Below, one piece after another: positions 54,149 to 63,011 of a stretch of DNA of 64,000 nt (the first letter of the stretch is position 1; every line of letters begins with the position of its first letter). The notes under the pieces were generated by a model that saw only the letters and a program-made list of their open reading frames with translations, was not told where the DNA came from and searched no databases. The translations under genes and the position numbers were made by a program. The DNA is taken from contig NZ_JAIFAG010000001.1 in the NCBI RefSeq assembly GCF_020012125.1, positions 1,612,001 through 1,676,000 of the forward strand. The letters run 5' to 3'. The DNA is from Hymenobacter psoromatis. GTDB lineage: Bacteria; Bacteroidota; Bacteroidia; Cytophagales; Hymenobacteraceae.

Positions 54149-55594
54149 GTGAAAAAGCTCGATAAACTCATTCTTAAAGCCTTTGCCGGGCCATTTTTGC
54201 TCACGTTTGCGGTGGTAGAATTTATTCTGCTCACGCATACGCTGTTGAAATACCTGGATGATATCGTGGGCAAGGACTTGGGCACGGGGGTGCTGCTCCA
54301 ACTGCTGTTCTACTTCAGCGTACTAATTGTGCCCATTTCGTTGCCGCTGGCCGTGCTGCTCTCGTCGCTCATGACCTACGGCAACCTGGGCGAGCACCAC
54401 GAATTAACGGCTATTAAAGCCTCCGGCATCGCCCTCACGCGCATTTTACGGCCGGTGTGGCTGGTGAGCTTGGTATTGGCCGCATGCGCGTTCTGGTTTA
54501 ATGAGCGCATCGTGCCCAAGGCTAACCTGAAGGCGTATAGCCTACTGTGGGACGTACGCCAGAAAAAGCTGGCTCTGGACATCCGGCCAGGCGTTTTTTA
54601 CAACGGTATTCCGGGCTACACCATCAAGGTAGATAAAAAGCTGGGACCCGAAAAGGATATCCTGATGGGTATTATGATTTACGACCACACCCAAAAATCG
54701 GGTAATACCACCGTGATGCTCGCCGACTCGGGGCGCATGTTTACCCGCTTTGGGGGGCAATACTTAGGCTTTGAGCTATTCCGGGGCCACAGCTACGTAG
54801 ACCAGCCCGACGCGCAAAATCGCTCGGCGGCTTCTTTTGTGCGGGAGGGATTCAAGCGCAACATGATAACGTTTTCGCTGGCTTCGTTCAACCTCGACCG
54901 GACCAAGCAGGAGCTGTTTCAGACCAACCGGATGATGCTCAATATTCCGCAGCTCAAGCATGGCTCCGATTCCATTCAGCGCACCCTGAGCCGGGAGCGC
55001 CGCCAACTGCCCGCCCGCCTGGGGGGCTATTACACCTACCTGCGCCTCGATACGACGGGCCGCGCCCAGAACAAGCGGCTAGCCACCTGGCAGGTGCCGG
55101 CCAAGCGCCTACCCCCCCTCAACGCCTCCAATGTGGAGCAGGCTCTCAACCGGGCCCGCAACGTGAATTCGTTCATCACGGCCACTACGCAGCGGCTCTA
55201 TGAGATTGCCCGCGACTCGGCCGAGTTTCGCATCGAGGTATATCGCAAATATACCCAATCGACGGCTGTGCTGCTCATGTTCTTAATTGGTGCGCCACTG
55301 GGCGCTATCATCAAAAAAGGCGGCCTGGGCATACCCATTCTGGTGTCGATTTTATTTTTTATCGTATTCTACGTGCTCGACACGATGGGCTCGAAGTACG
55401 GCCGCGACTTCCTACTGCCCGTGGGGGTAGGGATGTGGATTTCTAATGCCGTACTATTTCCGTTCGGCGTATTTTTTCTCTACCAAGCCTACAACGACTC
55501 GGGGCTGCTGGAGCTGGATTTCTGGCGGCGGCTGGCCCAGCGGCTGCCGCGGTTTCCGCGCTTGCGGCGGCTGGCACTGCCCTTGGCTGAATAA
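54149..55594 (+). CDS. LptF/LptG family lipopolysaccharide export permease
   Basis: 481 residues from a GTG start. Three membrane helices at the N-terminus (FLLTFAVVEFILLTHTLLKYL, VLLQLLFYFSVLIVPISLPLAVLLSSLMTYG, LVSLVLAACAFWFNERI), a periplasmic beta-jellyroll (about 140-330), and three C-terminal helices (STAVLLMFLIGAPLGAIIKKGGLG, VSILFFIVFYVLD, MWISNAVLFPFGVFFLY). LGEHHELTAIKASGIALTRIL is the family motif. With LptB it extracts LPS from the inner membrane. The YjgP/YjgQ family has two paralogues and this one cannot be assigned to F or G. Confidence 0.92.
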   Translation: MKKLDKLILKAFAGPFLLTFAVVEFILLTHTLLKYLDDIVGKDLGTGVLLQLLFYFSVLIVPISLPLAVLLSSLMTYGNLGEHHELTAIKASGIALTRILRPVWLVSLVLAACAFWFNERIVPKANLKAYSLLWDVRQKKLALDIRPGVFYNGIPGYTIKVDKKLGPEKDILMGIMIYDHTQKSGNTTVMLADSGRMFTRFGGQYLGFELFRGHSYVDQPDAQNRSAASFVREGFKRNMITFSLASFNLDRTKQELFQTNRMMLNIPQLKHGSDSIQRTLSRERRQLPARLGGYYTYLRLDTTGRAQNKRLATWQVPAKRLPPLNASNVEQALNRARNVNSFITATTQRLYEIARDSAEFRIEVYRKYTQSTAVLLMFLIGAPLGAIIKKGGLGIPILVSILFFIVFYVLDTMGSKYGRDFLLPVGVGMWISNAVLFPFGVFFLYQAYNDSGLLELDFWRRLAQRLPRFPRLRRLALPLAE

Positions 55595-55597
55595 CGC

Positions 55598-55628
55598 TTG
55601 GAATGCTGGCGCAAACTCCGTACCTTTG
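55598..55628 (+). promoter_or_regulatory. Predicted promoter of rpsO-pnp
   Basis: TTG at 55598-55600, exactly 20 bp, then TACCTTTG at 55621-55628, a perfect match to the Bacteroidetes consensus. About 70 bases before the rpsO ATG and directly after the lptF/G stop. Confidence 0.75.
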
Positions 55629-55700
55629 CACCCGCCCCGAGCTATGGGGCAGTTAATTTCTCCTATTTTTTAATCTAAGACGGGTTCTCCCTATCTGCCG

Positions 55701-55976
55701 ATGAAACTCTCGACTGAGGCCAAACAGGTTATCTTCGAAAATAACAGCCTTCAGAAAGTAAACACCGATACGGGCTCCGCAGAGTCGCAAATCGCCCTGT
55801 TTACCCACCGCATCACGCACCTGACGGAGCACCTGAAGACCAACAAAAAAGACCACAGCACCCGCCTGGGCCTGCTGAAGCTGGTTGGTAAGCGCCGCCG
55901 GATGCTGGACTACCTCCAGCACCGCGAAATTAATCGCTACCGCGCCATTATCAAGGAGTTGGGCATCCGTAAGTAA
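55701..55976 (+). CDS. rpsO: Ribosomal protein uS15
   Basis: 91 residues, the standard length: NTDTGSAESQIALFTHRITHLTEHLKTNKKDHSTRLGLLKLVGKRRRMLDYL matches the S15 core (shown as overlapping phrases SAESQIALFTHRI, HLTEHLKTNKKDHSTRLGLL, GKRRRMLDYL), ending with KELGIRK. Binds 16S rRNA in the small-subunit platform. pnp follows 203 bases later, the conserved rpsO-pnp order. Confidence 0.97.
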   Translation: MKLSTEAKQVIFENNSLQKVNTDTGSAESQIALFTHRITHLTEHLKTNKKDHSTRLGLLKLVGKRRRMLDYLQHREINRYRAIIKELGIRK

Positions 55977-56045
55977 GCCCGCCTTTTGAGAGTAGGGAGC
56001 CTTCCAAGCGAGGGTTCCCTACTCTTTTTTTTGCCCATTTTGAGT

Positions 56046-56164
56046 AGGGGCGGGGCTTGCCCCCGCCCGTCGTTGAACCGAAAGCTGGCCCTTGGCCAAC
56101 GCCCGCCGTTGAACGATACCCGTTGCAGTCGGTTCAACGACGGGCGGGGGCAAGCCCCGCCCCT
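56046..56164. repeat. Perfect 35-bp inverted repeat, GGGGCTTGCCCCCGCCC family
   Basis: Arms 56046-56080 and 56130-56164 are perfectly complementary and flank a 49-base spacer. Same family as 2534-2621. It fills most of the rpsO-pnp spacer, where RNase III sites normally lie in other bacteria, and ends 15 bases before the pnp ATG. Confidence 0.9.
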
Positions 56165-56179
56165 CCAATTCTTTTCCCC

Positions 56180-58318
56180 ATGCCCGCTCCAAACGCGATT
56201 ACCAAAACGCTGGCGCTGCCCGACGGCCGTCAGATTTCCATCGAAACCGGCAAGCTGGCCAAATTTGCCGACGGAGCCGTAGTCGTGCGCCTCGGCGATA
56301 CCATGCTGCTGGCCACCGTCGTGTCGGCCCCCAGCCAGCGCGAAGGCGTAGACTTCCTACCCCTCTCGGTGGATTACCAGGAGAAATTCGGCTCGGCCGG
56401 CAAGATTCCTGGCTCATTTCAGCGCCGCGAAGGTCGCTTGAGCGACTACGAAATCCTCATTTGCCGCCTCGTGGACCGCATCCTGCGGCCCATGTTCCCT
56501 AAGGATTACCACTACGAGGTGCAGGTAATGATTACCCTCATCTCGGCCGATAAGGAAGTACAGCCTGACGCGCTGGCCGCGCTGGCCGCCTCGGCCGCTT
56601 TGTCCATTTCGGACATCCCGTTTGCCGGTCCGATTTCGGAGGTGCGGGTAGCCCGTATCGACGGTCAGTTCCAGATTAATCCCAAAACCAGCGACTTACA
56701 GCGCGCCGACATGGACCTCATTGTAGGTGCCACGGCCGACTCGGTAGCGATGGTGGAAGGCGAGATGAATGAAGTGAGCGAAGAAGAGATGGTAGCGGCC
56801 ATTGCTTTCGGTCACGAGGCCATCAAAGCCCAAGTGCAGTTGCAGAAAGACCTGGCCGAGGCTGTAGGCCGCACGCCTGAGTCACAGCCCCGCGAGTATC
56901 CCAAGTACGAGGAAAATGAGGCGCTGAAAAAGCTTGTTCACGAAGGTATTTACCAAGGTGCCTACGACGTAGCACGCTTGGGCAATACCAGCAAAGGTGG
57001 TCGTAAAGAGGGTTTTACGGCCGTAAAAAAGGCGTTCCTAGAAAAGCTGGTGGCCGAGCAGCCCGAACTAGATATGAAGCAGTTCAGCCGCTACTATTCG
57101 TCGGCGGAGAAGAAGGCTATTCGCGACATGATGGTGAAGGAGCGCGTACGCCTCGACGGCCGTCAGCTCACCGAAATCCGGCCCATCTGGTCGGAAATCA
57201 ACTATTTGCCCGGTGCCCACGGCTCGGCTATTTTTACCCGCGGTGAAACCCAGAGCCTGACCACGGCTACCCTCGGCACCAAGCTGGATGAGCAGATTGT
57301 GGACCAGCCGCTGACCAAGGGCTACTCAAAATTCATGCTGCACTATAACTTCCCCGGTTTCTCGACCGGCGAAGTGAAGCCCAACCGCGGGGCCGGCCGC
57401 CGCGAAATCGGCCATGGCAACTTGGCCGCCCGTTCGCTCAAGCGCGTGCTGCCGCCCGATGATGAGAATCCCTACACCATCCGCATCGTGTCGGACATCT
57501 TGGAGTCGAATGGCTCCAGCTCGATGGCGACCGTCTGCGCTGGCTCGCTGGCGCTGATGGACGCCGGCGTGAAGGTGCGCGCCGCCGTGGCGGGCATCGC
57601 CATGGGCCTCGTGCAGGATAAGGAAACCGGCGAATACGCCGTGCTGAGCGATATTCTGGGTGATGAGGACCACCTCGGCGACATGGACTTCAAGGTGACG
57701 GGTACGGAGAAAGGCATTTGCGCCTGCCAGATGGATATCAAAATCCAGGGCCTGAGCAATGAGATTCTGACCGCCGCGCTGCACCAGGCCCGCGAAGGCC
57801 GCCTGCACATTCTGCGCGAGATGGCCAAGACCATCGCCGCCCCGGCCGCCGAGTTGAAGGCGCACACGCCCCGCTCGCACAAAATGCTGATTGACAAAGA
57901 GTTTATCGGCGCGATAATCGGACCGGGCGGCAAAGTCATTCAGCAGATTCAGAAGGATACCAACGCCACGGTAATCATCGAGGAGAAGGATGAGAAAGGT
58001 CACGTGAGCATCTACGCTGCTAATCAGAACGATATGCAGGGTGCCATTGACCGCATCCGGGCCATCGCGGCGCAGCCGGAAGTGGGCGAAACTTACAAAG
58101 GCAAGGTACGCAGCATTCAGCCCTACGGCGCGTTCGTAGAGATTATGCCGGGTAAGGATGGCCTGCTGCACATTTCGGAGGTGACGCACGAGCGCATCGC
58201 CTCGCTCGAAGGCGTGCTGGAAGTGGGCCAGGAAATTGACGTAAAACTGGTGGATATTGATAAAAAAACCGGTAAGTATCGCCTCTCGCGCAAAGTGCTG
58301 CTCGAAAAGCAGGCGTAG
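56180..58318 (+). CDS. pnp: Polynucleotide phosphorylase
   Basis: 712 residues from ATG 56180 ([20 protein letters not shown]); the frame is open to 56057 through the repeat, which is not protein-like. Two RNase PH domains ([31 protein letters not shown], the latter with catalytic phosphate-binding residues and [23 protein letters not shown]), a helical linker, a KH domain ([20 protein letters not shown]) and an S1 domain ([30 protein letters not shown]). Degrades mRNA 3'-5' by phosphorolysis. Confidence 0.97.
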   Translation: MPAPNAITKTLALPDGRQISIETGKLAKFADGAVVVRLGDTMLLATVVSAPSQREGVDFLPLSVDYQEKFGSAGKIPGSFQRREGRLSDYEILICRLVDRILRPMFPKDYHYEVQVMITLISADKEVQPDALAALAASAALSISDIPFAGPISEVRVARIDGQFQINPKTSDLQRADMDLIVGATADSVAMVEGEMNEVSEEEMVAAIAFGHEAIKAQVQLQKDLAEAVGRTPESQPREYPKYEENEALKKLVHEGIYQGAYDVARLGNTSKGGRKEGFTAVKKAFLEKLVAEQPELDMKQFSRYYSSAEKKAIRDMMVKERVRLDGRQLTEIRPIWSEINYLPGAHGSAIFTRGETQSLTTATLGTKLDEQIVDQPLTKGYSKFMLHYNFPGFSTGEVKPNRGAGRREIGHGNLAARSLKRVLPPDDENPYTIRIVSDILESNGSSSMATVCAGSLALMDAGVKVRAAVAGIAMGLVQDKETGEYAVLSDILGDEDHLGDMDFKVTGTEKGICACQMDIKIQGLSNEILTAALHQAREGRLHILREMAKTIAAPAAELKAHTPRSHKMLIDKEFIGAIIGPGGKVIQQIQKDTNATVIIEEKDEKGHVSIYAANQNDMQGAIDRIRAIAAQPEVGETYKGKVRSIQPYGAFVEIMPGKDGLLHISEVTHERIASLEGVLEVGQEIDVKLVDIDKKTGKYRLSRKVLLEKQA

Positions 58319-58333
58319 TTTTTGAGCAAGGGA

Positions 58334-58359
58334 GTAGGCTGGTCCAACGGCCGGCCTAC
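58334..58359 (+). terminator. Weak hairpin after pnp
   Basis: GTAGGCTGG (58334-58342) pairs with 58351-58359 at eight of nine positions. No T-run; low confidence. Confidence 0.35.
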
Positions 58360-58490
58360 CCCCTGCCAAGTGGCCGGAAAGAACTTTCGCTCGTATAGCC
58401 TTGTTGATTTCGGTTAGATTGGAATAAGCTCACAAACTCTATTACCTTCCGAATAACTTCTTTAGAACTACCTAGTTAGCGCCGTTACCG

Positions 58491-59354
58491 ATGAGACAGC
58501 TAAAAATCAGCAAGCAGATTACCAACCGCGAAAGTCAGTCGCTGGATAAATACCTCCAGGAGATTGGCAAAGTGGACCTGCTGACACCCGACGAGGAGGT
58601 TACGCTGGCGCAGCGTATCCGCGATGGGGACCAGAAAGCGCTGGAAAAATTGACTAAAGCTAACCTACGCTTTGTAGTGTCGGTGGCAAAACAATATCAG
58701 AACCAGGGTCTTAGCCTAGGTGACCTCATCAACGAGGGTAACCTGGGCCTCATCAAAGCTGCCAAGCGCTTTGATGAAACCCGCGGCTTCAAGTTCATCT
58801 CTTACGCCGTGTGGTGGATTCGCCAGAGCATTTTGCAAGCTCTGGCCGAGCAGAGCCGCATCGTGCGCCTACCCCTGAACCGGGTTGGCTCGCTGAATAA
58901 AATCAGTAAGTCGTTCTCGGAGTTGGAGCAGAAGTTCGAGCGCGAGCCCTCGCCTGAGGAAATCGCCGAAGTGCTAGAATTGACGACTTCGGAAGTGGTG
59001 GATACCCTGAAAATTTCGGGCCGCCACGTATCCGTTGACGCGCCGTTTGTGCAGGGCGAGGAAAATCGCCTGCTCGACGTGCTCGAAAACGAGGACGAGG
59101 AAAAGCCCGATTCGGGTCTGATGAATGACTCGTTGCGCAAGGAAGTGCAACGCGCCCTTTCCACCCTCACCAAGCGTGAGGCCGACGTAATTACGCTCTA
59201 TTTTGGGCTGAATGGCGAGGCGGCTTTGACGCTGGAAGAGATTGGCGAGAAGTTCAACCTGACCCGCGAGCGGGTGCGCCAAATAAAGGAGAAAGCCATT
59301 CGCCGCCTGCGCCACACCTCGCGTTCAAAGGCGCTGAAGCCTTACTTGGGTTAA
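58491..59354 (+). CDS. rpoD: Primary RNA polymerase sigma factor, Bacteroidetes short form
   Basis: 287 residues, lacking region 1.1 as is normal in this phylum. Region 1.2 [21 protein letters not shown], region 2 [43 protein letters not shown] and [10 protein letters not shown], region 3 and region 4 ([30 protein letters not shown]) are all present. It should recognise the TTG / TAnnTTTG promoters seen in this window. A terminator follows. Confidence 0.96.
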   Translation: MRQLKISKQITNRESQSLDKYLQEIGKVDLLTPDEEVTLAQRIRDGDQKALEKLTKANLRFVVSVAKQYQNQGLSLGDLINEGNLGLIKAAKRFDETRGFKFISYAVWWIRQSILQALAEQSRIVRLPLNRVGSLNKISKSFSELEQKFEREPSPEEIAEVLELTTSEVVDTLKISGRHVSVDAPFVQGEENRLLDVLENEDEEKPDSGLMNDSLRKEVQRALSTLTKREADVITLYFGLNGEAALTLEEIGEKFNLTRERVRQIKEKAIRRLRHTSRSKALKPYLG

Positions 59355-59378
59355 TTTCTACGTAAATTCGTTAACTCG

Positions 59379-59407
59379 AAACCCCGGCCGTGAGGTTGGG
59401 GTTTTTT
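59379..59407 (+). terminator. Terminator of rpoD
   Basis: AAACCCC (59379-59385) pairs with GGGGTTT (59398-59404); a T6 run closes it. Directly after the stop codon. Confidence 0.8.
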
Positions 59408-59481
59408 GTAGGGTAAGCTTTAGCTTACTATGCTTAAAAGAGATTATATTTTAGAAAATGGCAAGCTAAAGCTTACCCTAC
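59408..59481. repeat. Perfect 19-bp inverted repeat upstream of trxB
   Basis: Arms 59408-59426 and 59463-59481 (GTAGGGTAAGCTTTAGCTT core, itself partly palindromic) enclose 36 AT-rich bases. The right arm ends 2 bases before the trxB ATG, so the element forms the mRNA leader. Confidence 0.85.
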
Positions 59482-59483
59482 GT

Positions 59484-60413
59484 ATGGAACATATTCATTG
59501 CCTGATTATTGGCTCGGGGCCGGCGGGCTACACGGCCGCCATTTACGCGGCGCGGGCCGGCCTGCAGCCCGTCATGTACATGGGCTTGCAGCCCGGTGGC
59601 CAGCTGACGATTACCAATGACGTGGAGAATTTTCCGGGCTACCCCGATGGCGTGATGGGGCCGGAAATGATGGAAGACCTCAAAAAACAGGCTGAGCGCT
59701 TCGGCACCGATGTGCGCTACGGCATCGCCACAAAGGTGGACTTTTCGGGGCATCCGCACAAAGTGACGATTGATGAAACTGTTGAATTGACGGCCGATGC
59801 GGTGATTCTGGCTACCGGCGCGTCGGCTAAGTGGTTAGGCCTACCCTCCGAGGCGCGGCTCAACGGGTCGGGCGTATCGGCCTGCGCCGTGTGCGACGGG
59901 TTCTTTTACCGAGGCAAGGACGTAGCCATTGTAGGGGCCGGTGACACGGCTGCCGAGGAAGCCAATTACCTCGCCAACCTGTGCTCGAAGGTGTACATGC
60001 TGGTGCGCAAGGATGCCATGCGGGCCTCTAAAATCATGCAGCAGCGGGTACTGAACAATCCCAAGATTGAGGTACTGTTCGATACGGCGACCGATGAAAT
60101 CCTGGGCGAGCACGCCGTGGAGGCGGTGCGGGTAAAGAATCTGCTGACGCACGAAACCCGCGAAATTCCCGTTCATGGGTTCTTCGTGGCCATTGGCCAC
60201 GAGCCCAACTCCAAGATTTTTCAGAACTATCTGCACCACGACGAGCAAGGCTACCTCAAAACCCTGCCCGGCACGGCCAAAACCAACGTGGACGGCGTGT
60301 TTGCTTGCGGCGACGTGCAGGACTTTACCTACCGGCAGGCCGTAACGGCGGCCGGCACTGGCTGCATGGCCGCGCTCGATGCCGAGCGCTACCTGGCCGG
60401 TTTGCACGGGTAG
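59484..60413 (+). CDS. trxB: Thioredoxin-disulfide reductase
   Basis: 309 residues from ATG 59484; the longer frame from 59430 runs through an inverted repeat. FAD site GSGPAGYTAAIYAARAGL, redox-active CAVC (Cys134/Cys137) in SACAVCDGFFYRGKDVAIVGAGDTAAEEA, which also holds the NADPH motif GxGxxA/G, and GVFACGDVQDFTYRQAVTAAGTGCMAA at the C-terminus. Reduces thioredoxin in the cytosol using NADPH. Bacillithiol-related bshB1 is nearby. Confidence 0.96.
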   Translation: MEHIHCLIIGSGPAGYTAAIYAARAGLQPVMYMGLQPGGQLTITNDVENFPGYPDGVMGPEMMEDLKKQAERFGTDVRYGIATKVDFSGHPHKVTIDETVELTADAVILATGASAKWLGLPSEARLNGSGVSACAVCDGFFYRGKDVAIVGAGDTAAEEANYLANLCSKVYMLVRKDAMRASKIMQQRVLNNPKIEVLFDTATDEILGEHAVEAVRVKNLLTHETREIPVHGFFVAIGHEPNSKIFQNYLHHDEQGYLKTLPGTAKTNVDGVFACGDVQDFTYRQAVTAAGTGCMAALDAERYLAGLHG

Positions 60414-60519
60414 CAACTCCTGCGGGCGGGGGCAACCAGTTGCCCGTAGAGGCGACTTTTTTTCATTAACGCGCAGCCAGAGCCCGCGCTCGGTTCTGGT
60501 TATTTATTTTGGGTTTCGT

Positions 60520-61620
60520 TTGATTTTCCCCAAGCACTTTTCCCGCCCGCTCGCGCTACTCCTGCTTCTTGCCTGCTGGCTGGGGAGTAGCGCGCCCGCG
60601 CTGGCGCAACACCGCAAGAAAGCGGCGGCCCCGCGCAACCGCGACTTCTTTCGGGTGCGCACGCCAACTATGCGCTACGTGAAGCCGGATACGACTACCA
60701 TTATGGAGACGGAGGAGATGCCCGATGCGAAGTCGGATGCCGCCAAGTCTATCTTCAACCCGGCCCGTAAGCTCAGCATTGTGAGCGAGGACACAACCAC
60801 GCTCAACGAGGGTGGGCAGGAAATTGTGGAGATGTCGGACCAGGTGCTTATTGACTCGTCGTGGGTGAGGGTGGCGGGCTACTACGCCATCTGGGATACG
60901 CACAATATCAACCCCTACCGGGTGGATGGCCGCCGCATCCGCGATACGCTCACGCTGCAGCTCACGGACCCCAGCCGGCAGCGCTTCGCCCGGATGCCGC
61001 TGGTAACTACTCCCATTACGTCGGGCTTTGCCTTTCGCTGGGGGCACTGGCACTTTGGGGTAGACCTGGACCTAGAAACCGGCGATTCGGTGCGGGCGGC
61101 CTTCGATGGAGTAATTCGTATCAGCAAGTGGGATGGCGGCGGCTATGGTAATTATCTGCTTGTGCGCCACTATAATGGCCTCGAAACCCTCTATGGGCAC
61201 TTGAGCAAGCCGCTGCTGCCGGTAGGTACCTTCGTGCGAGCTGGGCAGGTGATTGGGCTGGGGGGTAGCACAGGTCGTAGCACGGGCTCGCACTTGCACT
61301 ACGAGGTGCGCTACGAGGGTAATCCTATCAATCCAACTTACCTCTACGACTTTCCCGATTACCAGCTGCGAGGCGAAACGTTTACCATCACCTCGTCGCT
61401 TTTCAACTACTATAATCAGGCCCTGCACCGCGGCCGTAGCAGCCGCAGTCACCGCGGCGAGCCTAGCGCCGCTCGTCAGGTAGCGACCCATAAGATTCGC
61501 CCTGGTGATACGCTTTCCGAAATCGCTGACCGCTACGGCGTGCGCGTAAGTACGCTTAAGCGGCTGAACCCCAGCCTGCGCGGCAAGCTTCAGCTGGGGA
61601 AGAAGCTGCGGGTTAAGTAA
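60520..61620 (+). CDS. M23 metallopeptidase with C-terminal LysM domain
   Basis: 366 residues from a probable TTG start at 60520, which gives a signal peptide (RPLALLLLLACWLGSSAPALAQ). The frame is open to 60379 inside trxB. LytM/M23 zinc site: HWHFGVDLDLETGDSV (His and Asp ligands) and SHLHYEVRYEG (HxH), with GGYGNYLLVRHYNGLETLYGHLS between. C-terminal LysM (HKIRPGDTLSEIADRYGVRVSTLKRLNP) binds peptidoglycan. Should cleave peptide crosslinks in the periplasm. A hairpin of 31 bp follows the gene. Confidence 0.88.
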   Translation: MIFPKHFSRPLALLLLLACWLGSSAPALAQHRKKAAAPRNRDFFRVRTPTMRYVKPDTTTIMETEEMPDAKSDAAKSIFNPARKLSIVSEDTTTLNEGGQEIVEMSDQVLIDSSWVRVAGYYAIWDTHNINPYRVDGRRIRDTLTLQLTDPSRQRFARMPLVTTPITSGFAFRWGHWHFGVDLDLETGDSVRAAFDGVIRISKWDGGGYGNYLLVRHYNGLETLYGHLSKPLLPVGTFVRAGQVIGLGGSTGRSTGSHLHYEVRYEGNPINPTYLYDFPDYQLRGETFTITSSLFNYYNQALHRGRSSRSHRGEPSAARQVATHKIRPGDTLSEIADRYGVRVSTLKRLNPSLRGKLQLGKKLRVK

Positions 61621-61673
61621 TAATCTAGTAATTGCTTATTTGGTATTTCTGCTATATTTCGCGGTAGAAATGT

Positions 61674-61737
61674 TAAATTGAATAAGTCCTAAGAAAGACG
61701 GTCATTTGACCGTCTTTCTTAGGACTTATTCAATTTA
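61674..61737. repeat. Perfect 31-bp inverted repeat with 2-base loop
   Basis: Arms 61674-61704 and 61707-61737 are perfectly complementary around TT, so the whole 64 bases form one hairpin. It lies between the convergent M23 gene and the 98-residue gene. Confidence 0.9.
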
Positions 61738-61757
61738 GTGAAGCACAGGCTAAGTGC

Positions 61758-62054
61758 CTAGTGCACTCGCTCACGGTGAATCTGGCGGCTGTCGTGATTC
61801 AGTTCGCCGTTAAGCTGCTGGCGCTGGCCGGCAGTAAGGCGGCCTCCGTCGGCGCGACGCTCGGCGTGCGCCTGTGCTTGAATACCACGGTCTTCGCCCC
61901 GCAGCTTACGGGCCTGGCGGCGATTTAGCTGGCCGTCGGCCCGGCCAGCGGCAACGCGGTTATGCTGATTTTCAACACGCTGGTTAATCGTCTGGGCTTG
62001 GCTAGTGAAAGCCAGGGCGAGTCCGCAGGCAAACGGCAACAGGAACTTTTGCAT
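61758..62054 (-). CDS. Small secreted Gln/Arg-rich protein, hypothetical
   Basis: 98 residues from ATG 62054, with a clear signal peptide (MQKFLLPFACGLALAFTSQAQ). The mature part holds two similar helical repeats, ADGQLNRRQARKLRGEDR and ADGGRLTAGQRQQLNGEL, of the G-x-L-x4-Q/A-x2-L type seen in small secreted Bacteroidetes proteins. No known function. The frame extends to 62258 across the spacer but that part is not protein-like. Confidence 0.7.
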   Translation of the reverse strand: MQKFLLPFACGLALAFTSQAQTINQRVENQHNRVAAGRADGQLNRRQARKLRGEDRGIQAQAHAERRADGGRLTAGQRQQLNGELNHDSRQIHRERVH

Positions 62055-62165
62055 GATAAAAGATAAATGGTGGTTGGTTGGGTTGTAGTGTTTTGATGAA
62101 GGGATACAATCAGAGTTTAAGCTACCGGCCCAAAATTTATTTTGCCGGCTGATTAGGACGGAAAA

Positions 62166-62193
62166 TTGTCGGGCGGTGGCAGCGATACCTTTG
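62166..62193 (+). promoter_or_regulatory. Predicted promoter of bshB1
   Basis: TTG at 62166-62168, 17 bp, then a perfect TACCTTTG at 62186-62193; ATG follows at 62226. Confidence 0.6.
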
Positions 62194-62225
62194 TAGCAAC
62201 CAGCCGATATGCTGGCATTTGTACT

Positions 62226-62951
62226 ATGAAGCTTGCTATTCTGGCCTTGGGGGCCCACCCCGATGATGTAGAGATGTCGTGCTCAGGCACGCTGCTGGCG
62301 GCCGTGGCGGCGGGCAAGAAAGTGGGCATCGTGGACTTTACGCGCGGCGAGCTGGGCACGCGCGGCACCCCCGAAATCAGGGCGGCCGAGTCGGCGGCGG
62401 CCAGCAAAATTCTCCAACTCAGCGCGCGTGAAAACCTGGGCTTACCCGACGGCTTTTTCAAAAATGACCGCGAGCACCAGCTGCCGCTCATCGCGGCCAT
62501 CCGGCGCTACCAACCCGACATTGTGCTTTGCAATGCCATCTCGGACCGGCACCCCGACCACGGCCGCGGCGCGCAGCTTGCCACCGATGCCTGCTTTCTG
62601 AGCGGCCTGCGCATGATTGAGACGCTCGGGGGAGATGGCCAGCCGCAGGCCGCCTGGCGGCCCAAACACGTGTATCACTACATTCAGGACCGCCAGATTC
62701 CGGCCGATTTCGTGGTAGATATTACCCCGCATTGGGCCGGCAAGTGGGCTAGCATCAATGCCTACGGTACGCAGTTTTTCAATACCAATGCCGACCCTAC
62801 GGCGCCGGTAACCTACCTCTCGGGCCAAACGTTTTCGCACTTCATGGAAGCCCGCGCCCGCGAGTTTGGGCACCTGATTGGGGTAGAGTTTGGCGAAGGC
62901 TATACCGTGGAGCGGCCGATTGGTGTGAAGGAGCTGGGCGACCTGATTTAA
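62226..62951 (+). CDS. bshB1: Bacillithiol biosynthesis deacetylase BshB1
   Basis: 241 residues. PIG-L/LmbE fold with LGAHPDDVEMSCSGTLL (zinc His/Asp), DFTRGELGTRGTPEIRAAES, ENLGLPDGFF and ISDRHPDHGRGAQL (further zinc ligand). FGEGYTVERPIGV near the C-terminus is typical of BshB1. It removes acetyl from GlcNAc-malate to give GlcN-malate in bacillithiol synthesis. The other bsh genes are not in the window. Confidence 0.93.
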   Translation: MKLAILALGAHPDDVEMSCSGTLLAAVAAGKKVGIVDFTRGELGTRGTPEIRAAESAAASKILQLSARENLGLPDGFFKNDREHQLPLIAAIRRYQPDIVLCNAISDRHPDHGRGAQLATDACFLSGLRMIETLGGDGQPQAAWRPKHVYHYIQDRQIPADFVVDITPHWAGKWASINAYGTQFFNTNADPTAPVTYLSGQTFSHFMEARAREFGHLIGVEFGEGYTVERPIGVKELGDLI

Positions 62952-62954
62952 CCA

Positions 62955-62998
62955 TTTGTCCTGGCGAGCATGTTGCGCAACATGCTCGCCAGGACAAA
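62955..62998. repeat. Perfect 44-base palindrome
   Basis: The whole segment reads the same on both strands (22 bases each way, TTTGTCCTGGCGAGCATG...). It lies between the convergent bshB1 and kup genes and could serve as terminator for both. Its GCGCAACATGCTCG part also occurs in the repeat at 17739-17874. Confidence 0.9.
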
Positions 62999-63011
62999 CG
63001 GGGGTAGCGCC

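Noticed and set aside
4698..62998. Inverted repeats as CRISPR arrays or insertion sequences
   Set aside because: No regular direct repeats with spacers, no cas genes, and no transposase frame in or near any element.
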